64,000 nucleotides of DNA from Lamellibrachia satsuma (lineage: Eukaryota; Annelida; Polychaeta; Sabellida; Siboglinidae). The DNA is taken from positions 1,479,501 to 1,543,500 of the forward strand of contig BSQZ01000104.1 in NCBI GenBank assembly GCA_033239005.1, in the 5' to 3' direction. Position numbers and translations under genes: made by a program. Positions 45,972 through 55,525 of the stretch are shown one piece after another (position 1 is the first letter of the stretch; each line of letters opens with the position of its first letter). Under the pieces are notes generated by a model, which had not been told where the DNA came from, made no database searches, and saw only the letters and a list, made by a program, of their open reading frames with translations.

Positions 45972-46733
45972 GATTTTAACAAGATTTAACAAGATTGCCA
46001 TCTCGAACAACAAGTTCCACATGGCAAGTGGACAAGGAAGCCATTGGCTTATCGAGAGTCCAACAAGTTTCTCATCTATGTGTAGCCCGCCTTTATCAGA
46101 TATCTGTCAATTCTATTTTTAAACATATTCACACTACTAGCATTAACACAATCATTTGGCAGTTTGTTCCATTCATTTATCACCCTCTGTGAGAAAGAGT
46201 ACTTTCTCATGTCCAACCTACACTGCTCCTTAACTAATGCTGCTTTGTGTCCTCTGGTTCTACTGCCTTCTTTAAGTTTGAAGAACATATTCCTATCAAC
46301 ATCCTCATAACCGTTCACTATTTTAAACACTTCTATTTGGTCTCCTCTTAGTCTCCTGGTCTCTAGTGTTGTCAAACCACATTGTAATAAGCGACTTTCG
46401 TAACTAAGGTCTCTTAATTCTGGAATCATCTTAGTTGCTCTTCGTTGTATTCTTTCTAGCTTATCTATGTCTTTTTTACGATATGGCCTCCATGCTTGAA
46501 TACAATATTCCAAATGTGGTCTAACTATTGCTTTGTACAGGGGTACAATTAGATGTTTCTCCTTATACGTGATAGTTCTCCTAATTAGCCCTAGAATTTG
46601 ATTTCCTTTCGAAGCAGCAATCCCACATTGCTCTGAAACTTTCATGTCAGCATTAAATGTTACTCCTAAATCCTTTTCTTGTGTGGTTCTACCTAGTACA
46701 GCATCCCCCATTTTATATTCCTCGTCCATATTT
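45972..46733 (-). mobile_element. CR1 LINE copy C, strongly 5'-truncated, intact frame
   Basis: 217 codons of the ORF2 C-terminus without a stop, 3' UTR and TTGTTAAATC-type tail at 45972-45992. In the shared part it differs from copy D at about three residues (ADM/ADI, PYRKK/PYHKK, LIKAG/LIRAG), so it is the youngest insertion here. The 5' junction near 46733 lies in AATATGGACGAGG, with only a few bases of possible microhomology, next to a host sequence (GAGGGGCCAGAAA) that also occurs about 120 bp upstream. Confidence 0.93.
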
Positions 46734-46799
46734 CTGGCCCCTCGCTAACTGATGAACTTGTATATTTGATCAAGAAAGTGGGCACTGTTATTTCCCCAC

Positions 46800-46935
46800 C
46801 TGTGGTTCTGTTGGTTGAAGTACAATTGGGGTCAGTTTCTGGCCCCTCGCAGACTCCCTGGTTCATGCATGGGTTCTTTAGAATGTATACTTTGATGGTT
46901 AACAAATCATAACCCGTCCCGTCTTCTGCTGTCAT
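46800..46935 (-). CDS. Exon, Cys-containing, last recognisable one of the minus-strand gene
   Basis: Acceptor TTAACGTCACAG, donor GTGGGG. Phase 0 in and 1 out. MTAEDGTGYDLLTIKVYI then NPCMNQGVCEG. The open frame continues past the donor to the CR1 junction, so an unspliced reading is possible. Confidence 0.55.
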
Positions 46936-49900
46936 CTGTGACGTTAAGCAAAGTTCTTTAATGTCACTTGAATGTAACTTGCTCTTAGAGAAATCTGCAT
47001 TATGTTCACTTTCAGCTGTCAAATCCCTTGAATCTTGAGTGTCGACCACACACAGACATATAGCTGGAGGCACCACACACACAAACAAACAGATGGCTGG
47101 AGGCACCACACACAGACATATAGCTGGAAGCATCACACACAGACAGATGGCTGGAGGCACAACACACAGACATATAGCTGGGGGCACCACACACAGACAG
47201 ATGGCTGGAGGCACCACACACACACACATACAGATGGCTGGAGACAGACAGATGGTTGGAGGTACCACACACACAGACATATGGCTGAATGCACCATACA
47301 CAGACATATGGCTGGAGGTACCACACACAGACAGATGGCTGGAAGCATCACACACAGACAGATGGCTGTAGGCACCACGCCCAGACAGATGGCTGGAGGC
47401 ACCACGCCCAGACAGATGGCTGGAGGCCCCACATACAGACAGATGGCTGGAGGCGCAATGGAATTGGTCAAAGCATAAGATTTAGTGTGCACATTATCCA
47501 TTCTGACCCACCCATTTGTACAACATTATACATTACATATAATGGTGATTAACTGATGGTAAATCTGTTACATTTTATAAAACAGGACCATAACCAGTTA
47601 GTTGGACCACACAAAGTCCTGTATTGACGACTGCTCAATGTTACATTAATGGAAGTAACGCTACCTTTTGACAACAGTATGAACATATGTGTATGTGGTT
47701 CTCTCCCAAATACAATGATGTGCCTTACCTTAATGACATCTTCACCAATGTAACCTACAAATGGCCTGTATTTGAACAGTGTGACAACCCAGGCTAGCTT
47801 GCGCGTCACAAAATCCGTTCCACATGGGTTTGGCAGTGACACCTCTGTCATAGTGGCCAAACCAGAAATTAGTTTGGTGAGTTCATCCCATTGAGGGCGC
47901 CTTGTATCCCAGGACTGTGAGCAGTCTTGTTCAATGAGGTTGACGATCTTTACTTGGCAGTACAGTGTTAGATTACCATGTTGAGGTGGATCAGATTTCA
48001 GTGATATATCATCCGTGTAATCGGGATCATAAGCAGCCAGGATGTAAACCATATCCAGGGATGCAGAATTACGATTGGTGAAGGGCTTTGTCAAAAATAC
48101 ACTGCCACTTTAGGCTGTTATTCAACTTTTTGCTTAATTCATTCATGGTGGTGTAGCAGACGTAATTCTTTATCTTAACCAAAATCTACCTTAAAGTTAT
48201 CAGTGACATTGTCATACTTACATGTATGTCATTTATTTCTTTGGGGGTTTTCTCAAAACGATATCATTTCACATTTTGTGGCTATTTCTTGCAACATAAC
48301 CAGGTAAAAAACTCCAAATTTTATTAATCTGGAATATTACACAGTATTTCAACTACAATCTGTGAGGAAATGGTTAGTTTATCTTAAAAACTTCTATTGA
48401 AACTACTCAATTGAAGACAAGCATGCAATAGTCACCCCAGCTACCTTAATCAAGAGCCTATAAGTACAATATACTAAGTGACCTTTCACAACCCAATCTC
48501 CCACTTGTTCTTTAAGTAGGAGCATACAAGAACAATATACTAAGTGACCTTTCACAACTCAATCTCCCACTTGTTCTTTAAGTAGGAGCATACAAGAACA
48601 ATATACTAAGTGACCTTTCACAACTCAATTTCCCACTTGTTCTTTATGTAGAAGGAGCATACAAGTACAATATACTAAGTGACCTTTCACAACCCAATCT
48701 CCCACTTGTTCTTTAAGTAGGAGCATATAAGTACAATATACTAAGTGACCTTTCACAACTCAATCTCCCACTTGTTCTTTAAGTAGGAGCATACAAGAAC
48801 AATATACTAAGTGACCTTTCACAAGCCAATCTCCCACTTGTTCTTTATGTAGAAGGAGCATACAAGTACAATATACTAAGTGACATTTCACAACTCAATC
48901 TCCCACTTGTTCTCTAAGTAGAAGGCGCCTACAAGAACAATATACTAAGTGACCTCTCACAACCCAATCTCCCACCTGTTCCTCAAGTATCTGTCTGTCT
49001 TGTCTCTGGATGACTCTGGGTCGACAATGAATGACTTGAACATGTCCGACGCCCCCTGACTGGTACTGAGCAGTCAAGTCATCGACTGACAGAAAAACCC
49101 CGGTCAGCATCTTGTGACTGGTCTGATCTGTGAGTGCAAGAATCACTTTACACTTCAAGTCAGCTGTAATGTCTGTGTAAAGACTGACTAGGCTGTGAGT
49201 GCAAGAATCACTTTACACTTTAAGTCAGCTGTATTGTTTGTGTAGAGACTGACTGGGATGCTAGTGCAAGAATCACTTTACACCTCAGATCAGCTGTAAT
49301 GTCTGTGTAAAGACTGACTGGGCTGCAAGTACAATAATCATTTTACACTTTAAGTCAGCTGTAAGGTCTGTGTAGAGACTGACTGGGATGCGAGTGCAAG
49401 AATCACTTTACACTTCAAGTCAGCTGTAATGTCTGTGTAAAGACTGGTTGGGCTGTAATTGCAAGAATCATGTTACACTTCAAGTAAGTTGTAATGTCTG
49501 TGTAAAGACTGACCACTTGCAAAACACGCCACTTATGTGCATTTCCAACACATAAAATTGGGTAAAAATCATCCAATTTGTACAGTATGTGAAATTAATT
49601 ACTAAACTGCAAACTACGATGTATCATTTTTCATTATTAATATATGAAAAAACTTGTGACTCTGATATATTTGTGTACACTTGATGATCCTAATCAACAT
49701 AGGAACTGATGATCTCACTGAACCAATTTTGTAGTCAACTTACGTTTTGTTGTCTTCACGGTGACAGTGTTCTTTGTGTCACCAGATGTCACCAACTTGA
49801 GGGTCAGATCACCTGCCTCAGTCTTAGCCACAGTGGCAGTGTCACCTGTAGACAACAACAGTCAACCACACGACATTCTGATCAGACACATGCAACATGA

Positions 49901-51029
49901 CAGTTGACAGTAACAAGGGTTAATTTTATAAACTATGACTAAAATCATGGAAGTTATGACGATTGATAAATATCCTGTTGGTAGAGCAGAAATTAAAATG
50001 GCTGAACTGGCAGTTAATGTAGAAGTATTTCACTGACAGGCAAATGTATTTCGCATAACGAAAAAAGGATGCACTGGCAGTTAAATGTAGTAGAATACAT
50101 TATTGCCTCTCTCTAGCTGTCAGTCGTGGCAGAGAGTTCAATTGATCTGAAACACCACAACACAGTCAGATGACGAGGACAGTCAGGGCTTTGGTCATCA
50201 GGATCTAGAGAGTTCAATTGATCTGAAACACCACAACACAGTCAGATGATGAAGACAATCAGGGCTTTGGTCATCAGGATCTAGAGTGTTCAATTGATCT
50301 GAACCACCACAGTACAGTCAGATGATGAGGACAGTCGGTTTTGGTCATCAGGATCTAGAGAGTTCAATTGATCTGAAACACCACAACACAGTCACACGAT
50401 GAGGGCAGTCAGGGTTTTGGTCATCAGGATCTAGAGAGTTCAATTGATCTGAAACACCACAACACAGTCAGATGATGAGAACAATCAGGGCTTTGGTCAT
50501 CAGGATCTAGAGAGTTCAATTGATCTGAAACACCACAACACAGTCAGTTGACGAGGACAGTCGGCTTTGGTCATCAGGATCTAGAGAGTTCAACTGGTCT
50601 GAAACACCACCACACATTCAGATGAGGAGAGTGATATGATGTAGTATTTAAATGTGTTTACAGAACCATTATATACCAAATTTGTAATAGAAATTTATTC
50701 CCAGTGAATGAATTTCAGTGTTTCAAAGAATGTGGATATTATTTTGTATAACAAAATCAATTGAGCCTGTCAAGGGGAGTCTCCAGCTTAGTTCTGTCAT
50801 CAAGCTAGATACATCGTTGTGACACTTTTGTCACTTGTAAAAAATCTCAGTTTTTTTCTACTTATTAAATTTTAATAACTCTTTGTAAATGTGTCATAAT
50901 TTCACTGCAATTTCTAGCAACTTTAATATCACAATTGATTACAGCTCAAGTATTGTTGACAAATGCTGAATTTATATTAAATAAAATACTCAGCATGTTC
51001 AGAAAACAAAGGTTTATATTTATATGCAA

Positions 51030-51081
<52 letters not shown>

Positions 51082-53389
51082 TGATAAGACAGTCCTACTT
51101 CGTGGAACGTGGCTACATCCTGAGAATAGGCAGTAGTTCCAATGGCCGCCTGGAACTCAACTACTGGGCGAGAGCTTCCTTGGAATGGGGCTCCAAAACG
51201 ACACAGCTGAGTGGACGAGGGAGGAAACCTGCAAGTCACATAGTCAGAGGTGAGGCAATGTCACATCAACAGAGGCGAGACAATATCACATCAACACAGG
51301 TGAGACAATGTCACATCAACACAGATGAGACAATGTCACATCAACAGGGGTGAGACAATGTCACATCAACACAGATGAGACAATGTCACATCAACAGAGG
51401 TGAGACAGTGTCACATGAACACAGATGAGACAATGTCACATCAACACAGGTGAGACAATGTCACATCTACAGAGGTGAGGCAATGTAACATAAACAAAGA
51501 TGAGACAATGTCATATCACATGGCCGCATGTTTTATAATTGACAACACATTAATTTCTTCTGTACATGACAGTCATCTACCCCTATGCATTTTCAGAACA
51601 ATAGAAGAACATTGTCCTAATCTTGAAAGTGGTACATACGTAAAGAAGACATTCTCCAATGGCGCCACCCAACCGTGACTTTTGTAGATACCAACTGTGA
51701 CACTAGTGTCCTGGGAGACAGTTGTTTCGACAAGGAGTGCTTGCTGTCTCTCGTCAATGTACAACTTGAACTCCCAGTTCTCCTGCAGAGCAACACAGAC
51801 GTCACACACAAGACATCAACCACTGGGTCCTAACAATGAAAGCAACAGAGACGTCACACACAAGATATCAACCACTGGGTCCTAACAATGAAAGCAACAG
51901 AGACGTCACACACAAGACAACAACCACTGTGTCTGACAATGACAACAACACATACGTCACATACAAGAGAACAACCACTTTGTCTTACAATGATAGCAAC
52001 ACAGACGTCACACACAAGACAACAACCACAGTGTCTGACAATGACAACACAGAGACGTCACACACAAGACAACACCCACTGTGTCTGACAATGACAACAG
52101 AGACGTCACATACAAGACAATAACCACTGCATCTGACAATGACAGCAACACAGACATCACACACAAGACAACAACCACTGTGTCTGACAATGACAGCAAC
52201 ACAGACATCACATACAAAACAACCACTGTGTCTGACAATGACAACACAGAGACGTCATACACAAGACAACACCCACTGTGTTTGACAATGACAACAGAGA
52301 CGTCACATACAAGACAATAACCACTGCGTCTGACAATGACAGCAACACTGTGTGTGACAATGACAGCAACATAGACGTCACACACAAGACAACAACCATT
52401 GGGGCCGACAATGGATGAATATGACGCAAAGAAAATCATGAATAGTATTTACAATTAGTGAACGGAAATAGCTTTACTAAGCAAAATTAATGTAGCATAA
52501 CAAACAAACTGTAATATTACAGTTGGTAAAATTGCACTCACTTCATGAAACATAGACGTATCTTCATTTATGACCAACTTATACGTGTGTGTTTGCTCTG
52601 TAGGGTCAAATCTCAGCTGGCTGATTGTGTGTGAAGTCTTGTTTAACTTAGCTGACCACAGCACAACCCAGTCTGATGACTGCCCCTTGTAGGATGCATC
52701 TGACAATGACAATGGCTGGTATAAAGGTTGACATGTTTAAAATCATATAACAAATTATTGTTAATGTTGGAAAGGTTGACATGTTTAAAATCATATAAAA
52801 AAATATTGTTAACGTTGAAAAGGTTGACATTTAAAAAATCATATAACAATGTTCAGGTCATCATCAATTCATATCACAGCAAGAGATCTGGCCACATTAT
52901 GTTTGGAAGGGCCATTGGAAAGAACATTTACTGCCAAAAGGAGATTGTGTTAATTTTGACCCAGAAGAAGAAACTGATGTAAAAACTTAGGCAAGTTTAC
53001 ATCTGAGAAAATGCTAAACCTGTTTCCTTGAATGCATTAAGCAGTACAGTTAATATTCCACATATAAAACTATCAAATGTACTTCCTTACACATTACACC
53101 CAATGTATGTCCACCACATAAACCTGTCGCCATGGTGCCCTCCCTCCCACTCACTTGGGAATAGATCCTTACACAGTACACCCAATGTATGTCCACCACA
53201 TAAACCTGTCCCCATGGTGCCCTCCCTCCCACTCACTTGGGAATATATCCTTATACAGTACACACAATGTATGTTCACCCTATAAACCTGTCCTCATGGT
53301 GTCCTCCTTCCCACTCACTTGGCAATAGATCCTTACAAAGTATACCAAATGTATGTCCAACCTATAAACCTGTCCAACAAAAGGAAAGG

Positions 53390-53431
<42 letters not shown>

Positions 53432-53434
53432 CAC

Positions 53435-53468
<34 letters not shown>

Positions 53469-55050
53469 ATAATGTGGTATCTCGTCCGTAAAACTACTAA
53501 AGGCACACTTCACACCTGGCAGACCTGTTAATTCCAGCATCAATTCAACATATCAGGAAGCGTTCAGCCATGTTACAATTACTGCATAAAACCTATTCAT
53601 TCACACATATCCATCACTGTCTATAACCAAGACAGCTGATTATACTGCGGTAACATGTAGACGACAAGTGAACTGAACTGCCCAGGTTTAATCACAGCAG
53701 CTCTTGTGAAGTGAAGTATATGTGTCACTAGTTAATTAGCTGTATGGCATAACTTCCTTCCCACCCACCTGGTAATCTTGGAAGGCGACACCATCTTGTT
53801 TCTTCTGTTTAAAGTCATGCAAGTATTTGTGTACAAGTGGCATCCAGTGGGAGTCTGGACCAGTCATTGGGTAGATCTGCTGTGAACGTCTCCCTGGCTG
53901 ACGGCACATAGAGGAACACTCCTGGAACAAGACAGAGGCAATGTCACCTTCATAGATGACACTCATCCAAGTCTGAAGGCACATAGAGGAACACTCCTGG
54001 GACAAGACAGAGATAGTGTCACCTTCATAGATGACACTCATCCAAGGCTGAAGGCACATAGAGGACACTCCTGGGACACGACAGAGACAATGTCAACTTC
54101 ATAGACATTCATCCAAGGTTGAAGGCACATAGAGGAACACTCCTGGGACAAGACAGTGACAATATCACCTTAATAGATGACACACATCCAAGACTGAAGG
54201 CACATTGAGGAACACTCCTGGGACAAGACAGAGACAATGTCAACTTCATAGACATTCATCCAAGGCAGCCAATGTAGTGCTGTTTTTTGTGCCTTGTGTC
54301 ATTTATAATCAAGTTAACTCTCCATACAAAACTAACGCTGAAGTAAATATATCAATGTTTAAATTATTCTATTCCTGTTACATATGGCTTTTTAAATTAC
54401 ATCAAGAATACATTTGTAGAAACCCAGCCAAATATTGTAGTGTACAGTTACGTTTAAGATAAGTGAGTATCTCATCTGGCCAACCTTTAATCTCTGTCGT
54501 TGAGCCCTGGTATGTGGCACCTTCTTTGAAGTTGTCTCCATGTTTGACAGTGCCCCCAATGGGTGAAGCAGCATCCAGTAGCACAGATGGATTGAGGTTG
54601 TGAAGTTCGAGGTCAGCGCCATTAGTTGCTTGAAGGTCAATGAAATAGACTACAGATTCCTGGACATGACAGCCACATTATTAATACAAAAACCAGTTCT
54701 GATGATAATGTTAATAGCAGTTATAAGATGTATAACATAGCAGTGTTAACGTTAATAACACCAGTACCTATAGTAACTATCACAACAATGTAAAATATAT
54801 TAATCATTCAATCAGTTATGTTCGGTTAGTTATGTTGTTCTACTAAACCTTGAATTTTAAAGTTACTAACCAGGCATTGAATTTCATTCACTCTAAACGA
54901 CACTATTTAATCAATTTGGTTGCAAAATTATTAACACGGCTATGAAAAGTCTCCAGGCTGACAGTATGATGGTCTGGTGGGTCTCTTGAAACCTTACAGC
55001 ACATTCTTGAGTAACAGTTCCTCCTCCAAATATTACTACAGCCTTAGAAC
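46800..55050 (-). CDS. Gene model: unrecognised multi-exon protein (minus strand)
   Basis: Exons by splice consensus and phase, in gene order: 55050-54998, 54659-54485, 53921-53835, 52699-52542, 51782-51640, 51228-51099, [one missing], 49845-49744, 49163-48976, 48085-47729, 46935-46800. All joins but the one across the missing exon are phase-compatible. The product has alternating hydrophobic residues, looks beta-rich (VVYFIDLQATNGADLELHN, DWVVLWSAKLNKTSH, WEFKLYIDERQQALLVETT) and has few cysteines until CSQSW, NPCGTDF and NPCMNQGVC near the end. I do not recognise a family. The ends are open: the first exon may join the 55.5-57.3 kb gene, and the last joins nothing visible because CR1 copy C and debris follow. 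Nearly every intron holds a minisatellite. Confidence 0.6.
47039..47460. repeat. Minisatellite, ~27-30-bp units, ~14 copies
   Basis: CAGA(C/T)(A/G)TATGGCTGGAGGCACCACACACA variants. It lies in the intron between exons 47729 and 46935. Long plus- and minus-strand ORFs through it are repeat artefacts. Confidence 0.92.
47729..48085 (-). CDS. Large exon (119 codons) of the minus-strand gene
   Basis: Acceptor TTTTGACAAAG, donor GTAAGG. Phase 0-0. Contains LDMVYILAAYDPDYTDD, NLTLYCQVKIVN, CSQSWDTRRPQW and NPCGTDFVTRKLAWVVTLF. Four cysteines could pair. The largest conserved-looking block of the locus and the best query for a search. Confidence 0.7.
48459..48990. repeat. Minisatellite carrying the 5' splice site of exon 48976-49163 (66/69-bp units, 8 copies)
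   Basis: ATACTAAGTG starts at 48471, 48537, 48603, 48672, 48738, 48804, 48873 and 48942 (spacings 66, 66, 69, 66, 66, 69, 69). On the minus strand each unit reads ...GAACAAGTGGGAGATTG, a copy of the real exon end and donor GAGGAACAG|GTGGGAGATTG. Confidence 0.9.
48976..49163 (-). CDS. Exon flanked on both sides by junction-derived minisatellites
   Basis: Acceptor CATTACAG, donor GTGGGA. Phase 1 in and 0 out. DLKCKVILALTDQTSH, MLTGVFLSVDDLTAQYQSGG, then CRPRVIQRQDRQ. No family recognised. Its first ~35 nt and its last ~13 nt, with the adjoining splice sites, are each amplified in the neighbouring introns. Confidence 0.75.
49127..49520. repeat. Minisatellite carrying the 3' splice site of exon 48976-49163 (65-bp units, 6 copies)
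   Basis: TGAGTGCAAG-type starts at 49131, 49196, 49261, 49326, 49391 and 49456: exactly 65 bp each. On the minus strand every unit reads CAGACATTACAG|CTGACTTGAAGTG.., that is acceptor plus the first codons of the exon. The first copy is the real exon. Confidence 0.92.
49744..49845 (-). CDS. Short exon of the minus-strand gene
   Basis: Acceptor GTCTACAG, donor GTAAGT (strong). Phase 1-1, 102 nt. GDTATVAKTEAGDLTLKLV then Thr/Lys-rich strands. Joins in phase to exon 49163. Its upstream partner (phase 0 to 1) was not found between 51098 and 49846. Confidence 0.7.
50110..50640. repeat. Minisatellite, 74-76-bp units, ~7 copies
   Basis: GGATCTAGAG recurs at 50201, 50277, 50351, 50427, 50503 and 50577. 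On the minus strand each unit contains TTGTGGTGTTTCAG|A, which looks like a splice acceptor. The missing phase 0-to-1 exon may lie here, but no unit gives a good reading. Confidence 0.9.
51099..51228 (-). CDS. Exon of the minus-strand gene
   Basis: Acceptor GACTTGCAG, donor GTAGGA. Phase 2 in and 0 out. FPPSSTQLCRFGAPFQ, PVVEFQAAIGTTAYSQDVAT, ending TFHE. The end resembles MFHE of exon 52699-52542. Confidence 0.65.
51245..51510. repeat. Minisatellite (~26-bp units) abutting the acceptor of exon 51228
   Basis: GGTGAGACAATGTCACATCAACACA units, about ten copies, begin within ~15 bp of the splice acceptor. The last intron bases, CTCTGACTATGTGACTTGCAG, are a diverged unit on the minus strand. Confidence 0.88.
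51640..51782 (-). CDS. Exon of the minus-strand gene
   Basis: Acceptor TTGCTCTGCAG, donor GTATGT. Phase 0 in and 2 out. ENWEFKLYIDERQQALLVE, SVTVGIYKSHGWVAPLENV. Joins in phase to both neighbours. No domain named. Confidence 0.75.
51785..52420. repeat. Minisatellite (~51-bp units) abutting the acceptor of exon 51782
   Basis: GCAACAGAGACGTCACACACAAGACAACAACCACTGTGTCTGACAAT-type units, about twelve. The first unit starts 5-6 bp from the splice acceptor. Long ORFs on both strands are artefacts. Confidence 0.92.
52542..52699 (-). CDS. Exon of the minus-strand gene
   Basis: Acceptor CATTGTCAG, donor GTGAGT (strong). Phase 1 in and 0 out. ASYKGQSSDWVVLWSAKLN, SQLRFDPTEQTHTYKLVIN, ending SMFHE. 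Beta-strand-like periodicity. N-glycosylation site LNKT. Confidence 0.75.
52718..52855. repeat. Three ~51-bp tandem units next to exon 52699
   Basis: GGTTGACATGTTTAAAATCATATAA repeated three times, starting about 20 bp upstream of the acceptor on the gene's strand. Confidence 0.85.
53040..53490. repeat. ~80-bp tandem units followed by (AT)n
   Basis: Four units of AATGTATGTCCACCACATAAACCTGTC plus CCCTCCCACTCACTTGGGAATA (53100-53380), then AT-rich microsatellites to about 53471. Confidence 0.88.
53509..53640. mobile_element. Miniature element, copy 3 (core only)
   Basis: ACACTTCACACCTGGCAGACCTGTTAATTCC, then GGAAGCGTTCAGCCATG and ATCCATCACTGTCTATAACCA match the 21.5 kb copy. Terminal repeats are eroded. 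Confidence 0.6.
53835..53921 (-). CDS. Short exon whose acceptor is tandemly amplified
   Basis: Acceptor TCTTGTTCCAG, donor GTACAC. Phase 1-1, 87 nt. VFLYVPSARETFTADLPNDW then SRLPLDAT. A longer open frame with a GTGGGT donor at 53769 is possible in another phase, but does not join its neighbours. Confidence 0.55.
53911..54270. repeat. Minisatellite carrying the 3' splice site of exon 53921 (71-75-bp units, 5 copies)
   Basis: Unit starts at 53911, 53986, 54061, 54132 and 54207. On the minus strand each reads TCTTGTCCCAG|GAGTGTTCCTCTATGTGCC, the acceptor and exon start of the real copy. Confidence 0.92.
54485..54659 (-). CDS. Exon of the minus-strand gene
   Basis: Acceptor CATGTCCAG, donor GTTGGC. 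Phase 0 in and 1 out. ESVVYFIDLQATNGADLELH, NPSVLLDAASPIGGTVKHG, then STTEIK. Not recognised. Confidence 0.68.
54998..55050 (-). CDS. 53-nt exon
   Basis: Acceptor TTATTTTCAG, donor GTAAGG. Phase 1 in and 0 out. SKAVVIFGGGTVTQECA. It could also follow a phase-1 donor at 55600 in the upstream gene. Confidence 0.5.
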
Positions 55051-55525
55051 CTGAAAATAAAACACTACAAATATTATATACTGCAATATTTTGAGGATTT
55101 ATTGGGAGTATGGATATATGAATATTATAAGATTTTTCCAGTTAATTTTAAGATGGGTTATCCTGTATATGAACAAATTTTCTGTATATCCTGAGCTAAG
55201 ACTTGGAGAAAACAACTGTACATGTCTCTGTTAATTTGTATTCAGTAGTGGCTTCATTACCTGGAATAAGCCACTGTTTTGTTTCTACCAAAAATAATTG
55301 AATTGTTAATTGATTTAAAGTTAATTTTTAATTTAACTGAATAATTTGGGAGGTTAATTTAATTTAATTGACCTGAAAAATGTGTGAGGTTAGTTTAATT
55401 GGAACTTTTCTGAGTTAATTGTAATTTAATTAATTAACATTTCAAGTTAATTGCCTAATGCCTGGTACAGGTACAATTTATGCAAAAATATCAGCATCAT
55501 GATTTGAGCCTGGGCGTCCAACCAT

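Noticed and set aside
47035..47501. Overlapping 100-220-codon ORFs on both strands
   Set aside because: Generated by a ~30-bp minisatellite; the codon content (CLCVVPPAI, TDGWRHHTQ) is repeat translation.
48895..49158. Exon 49163 reading on past 48976 through the 66-bp repeats
   Set aside because: Most 66-bp units contain TGA in that frame (GATTGAGTT); the GT after GAGGAACAG is a better end.
51836..52439. Repetitive ORFs (THKTTTTVSDND and the complement)
   Set aside because: Translation of a ~51-bp intronic minisatellite next to an exon acceptor.
53736..54068. ORF with SSMCLQPWMSVIYEGD repeats as a coding repeat domain
   Set aside because: The units each contain a splice acceptor and the frame does not join neighbouring exons; better explained as acceptor-bearing minisatellite.
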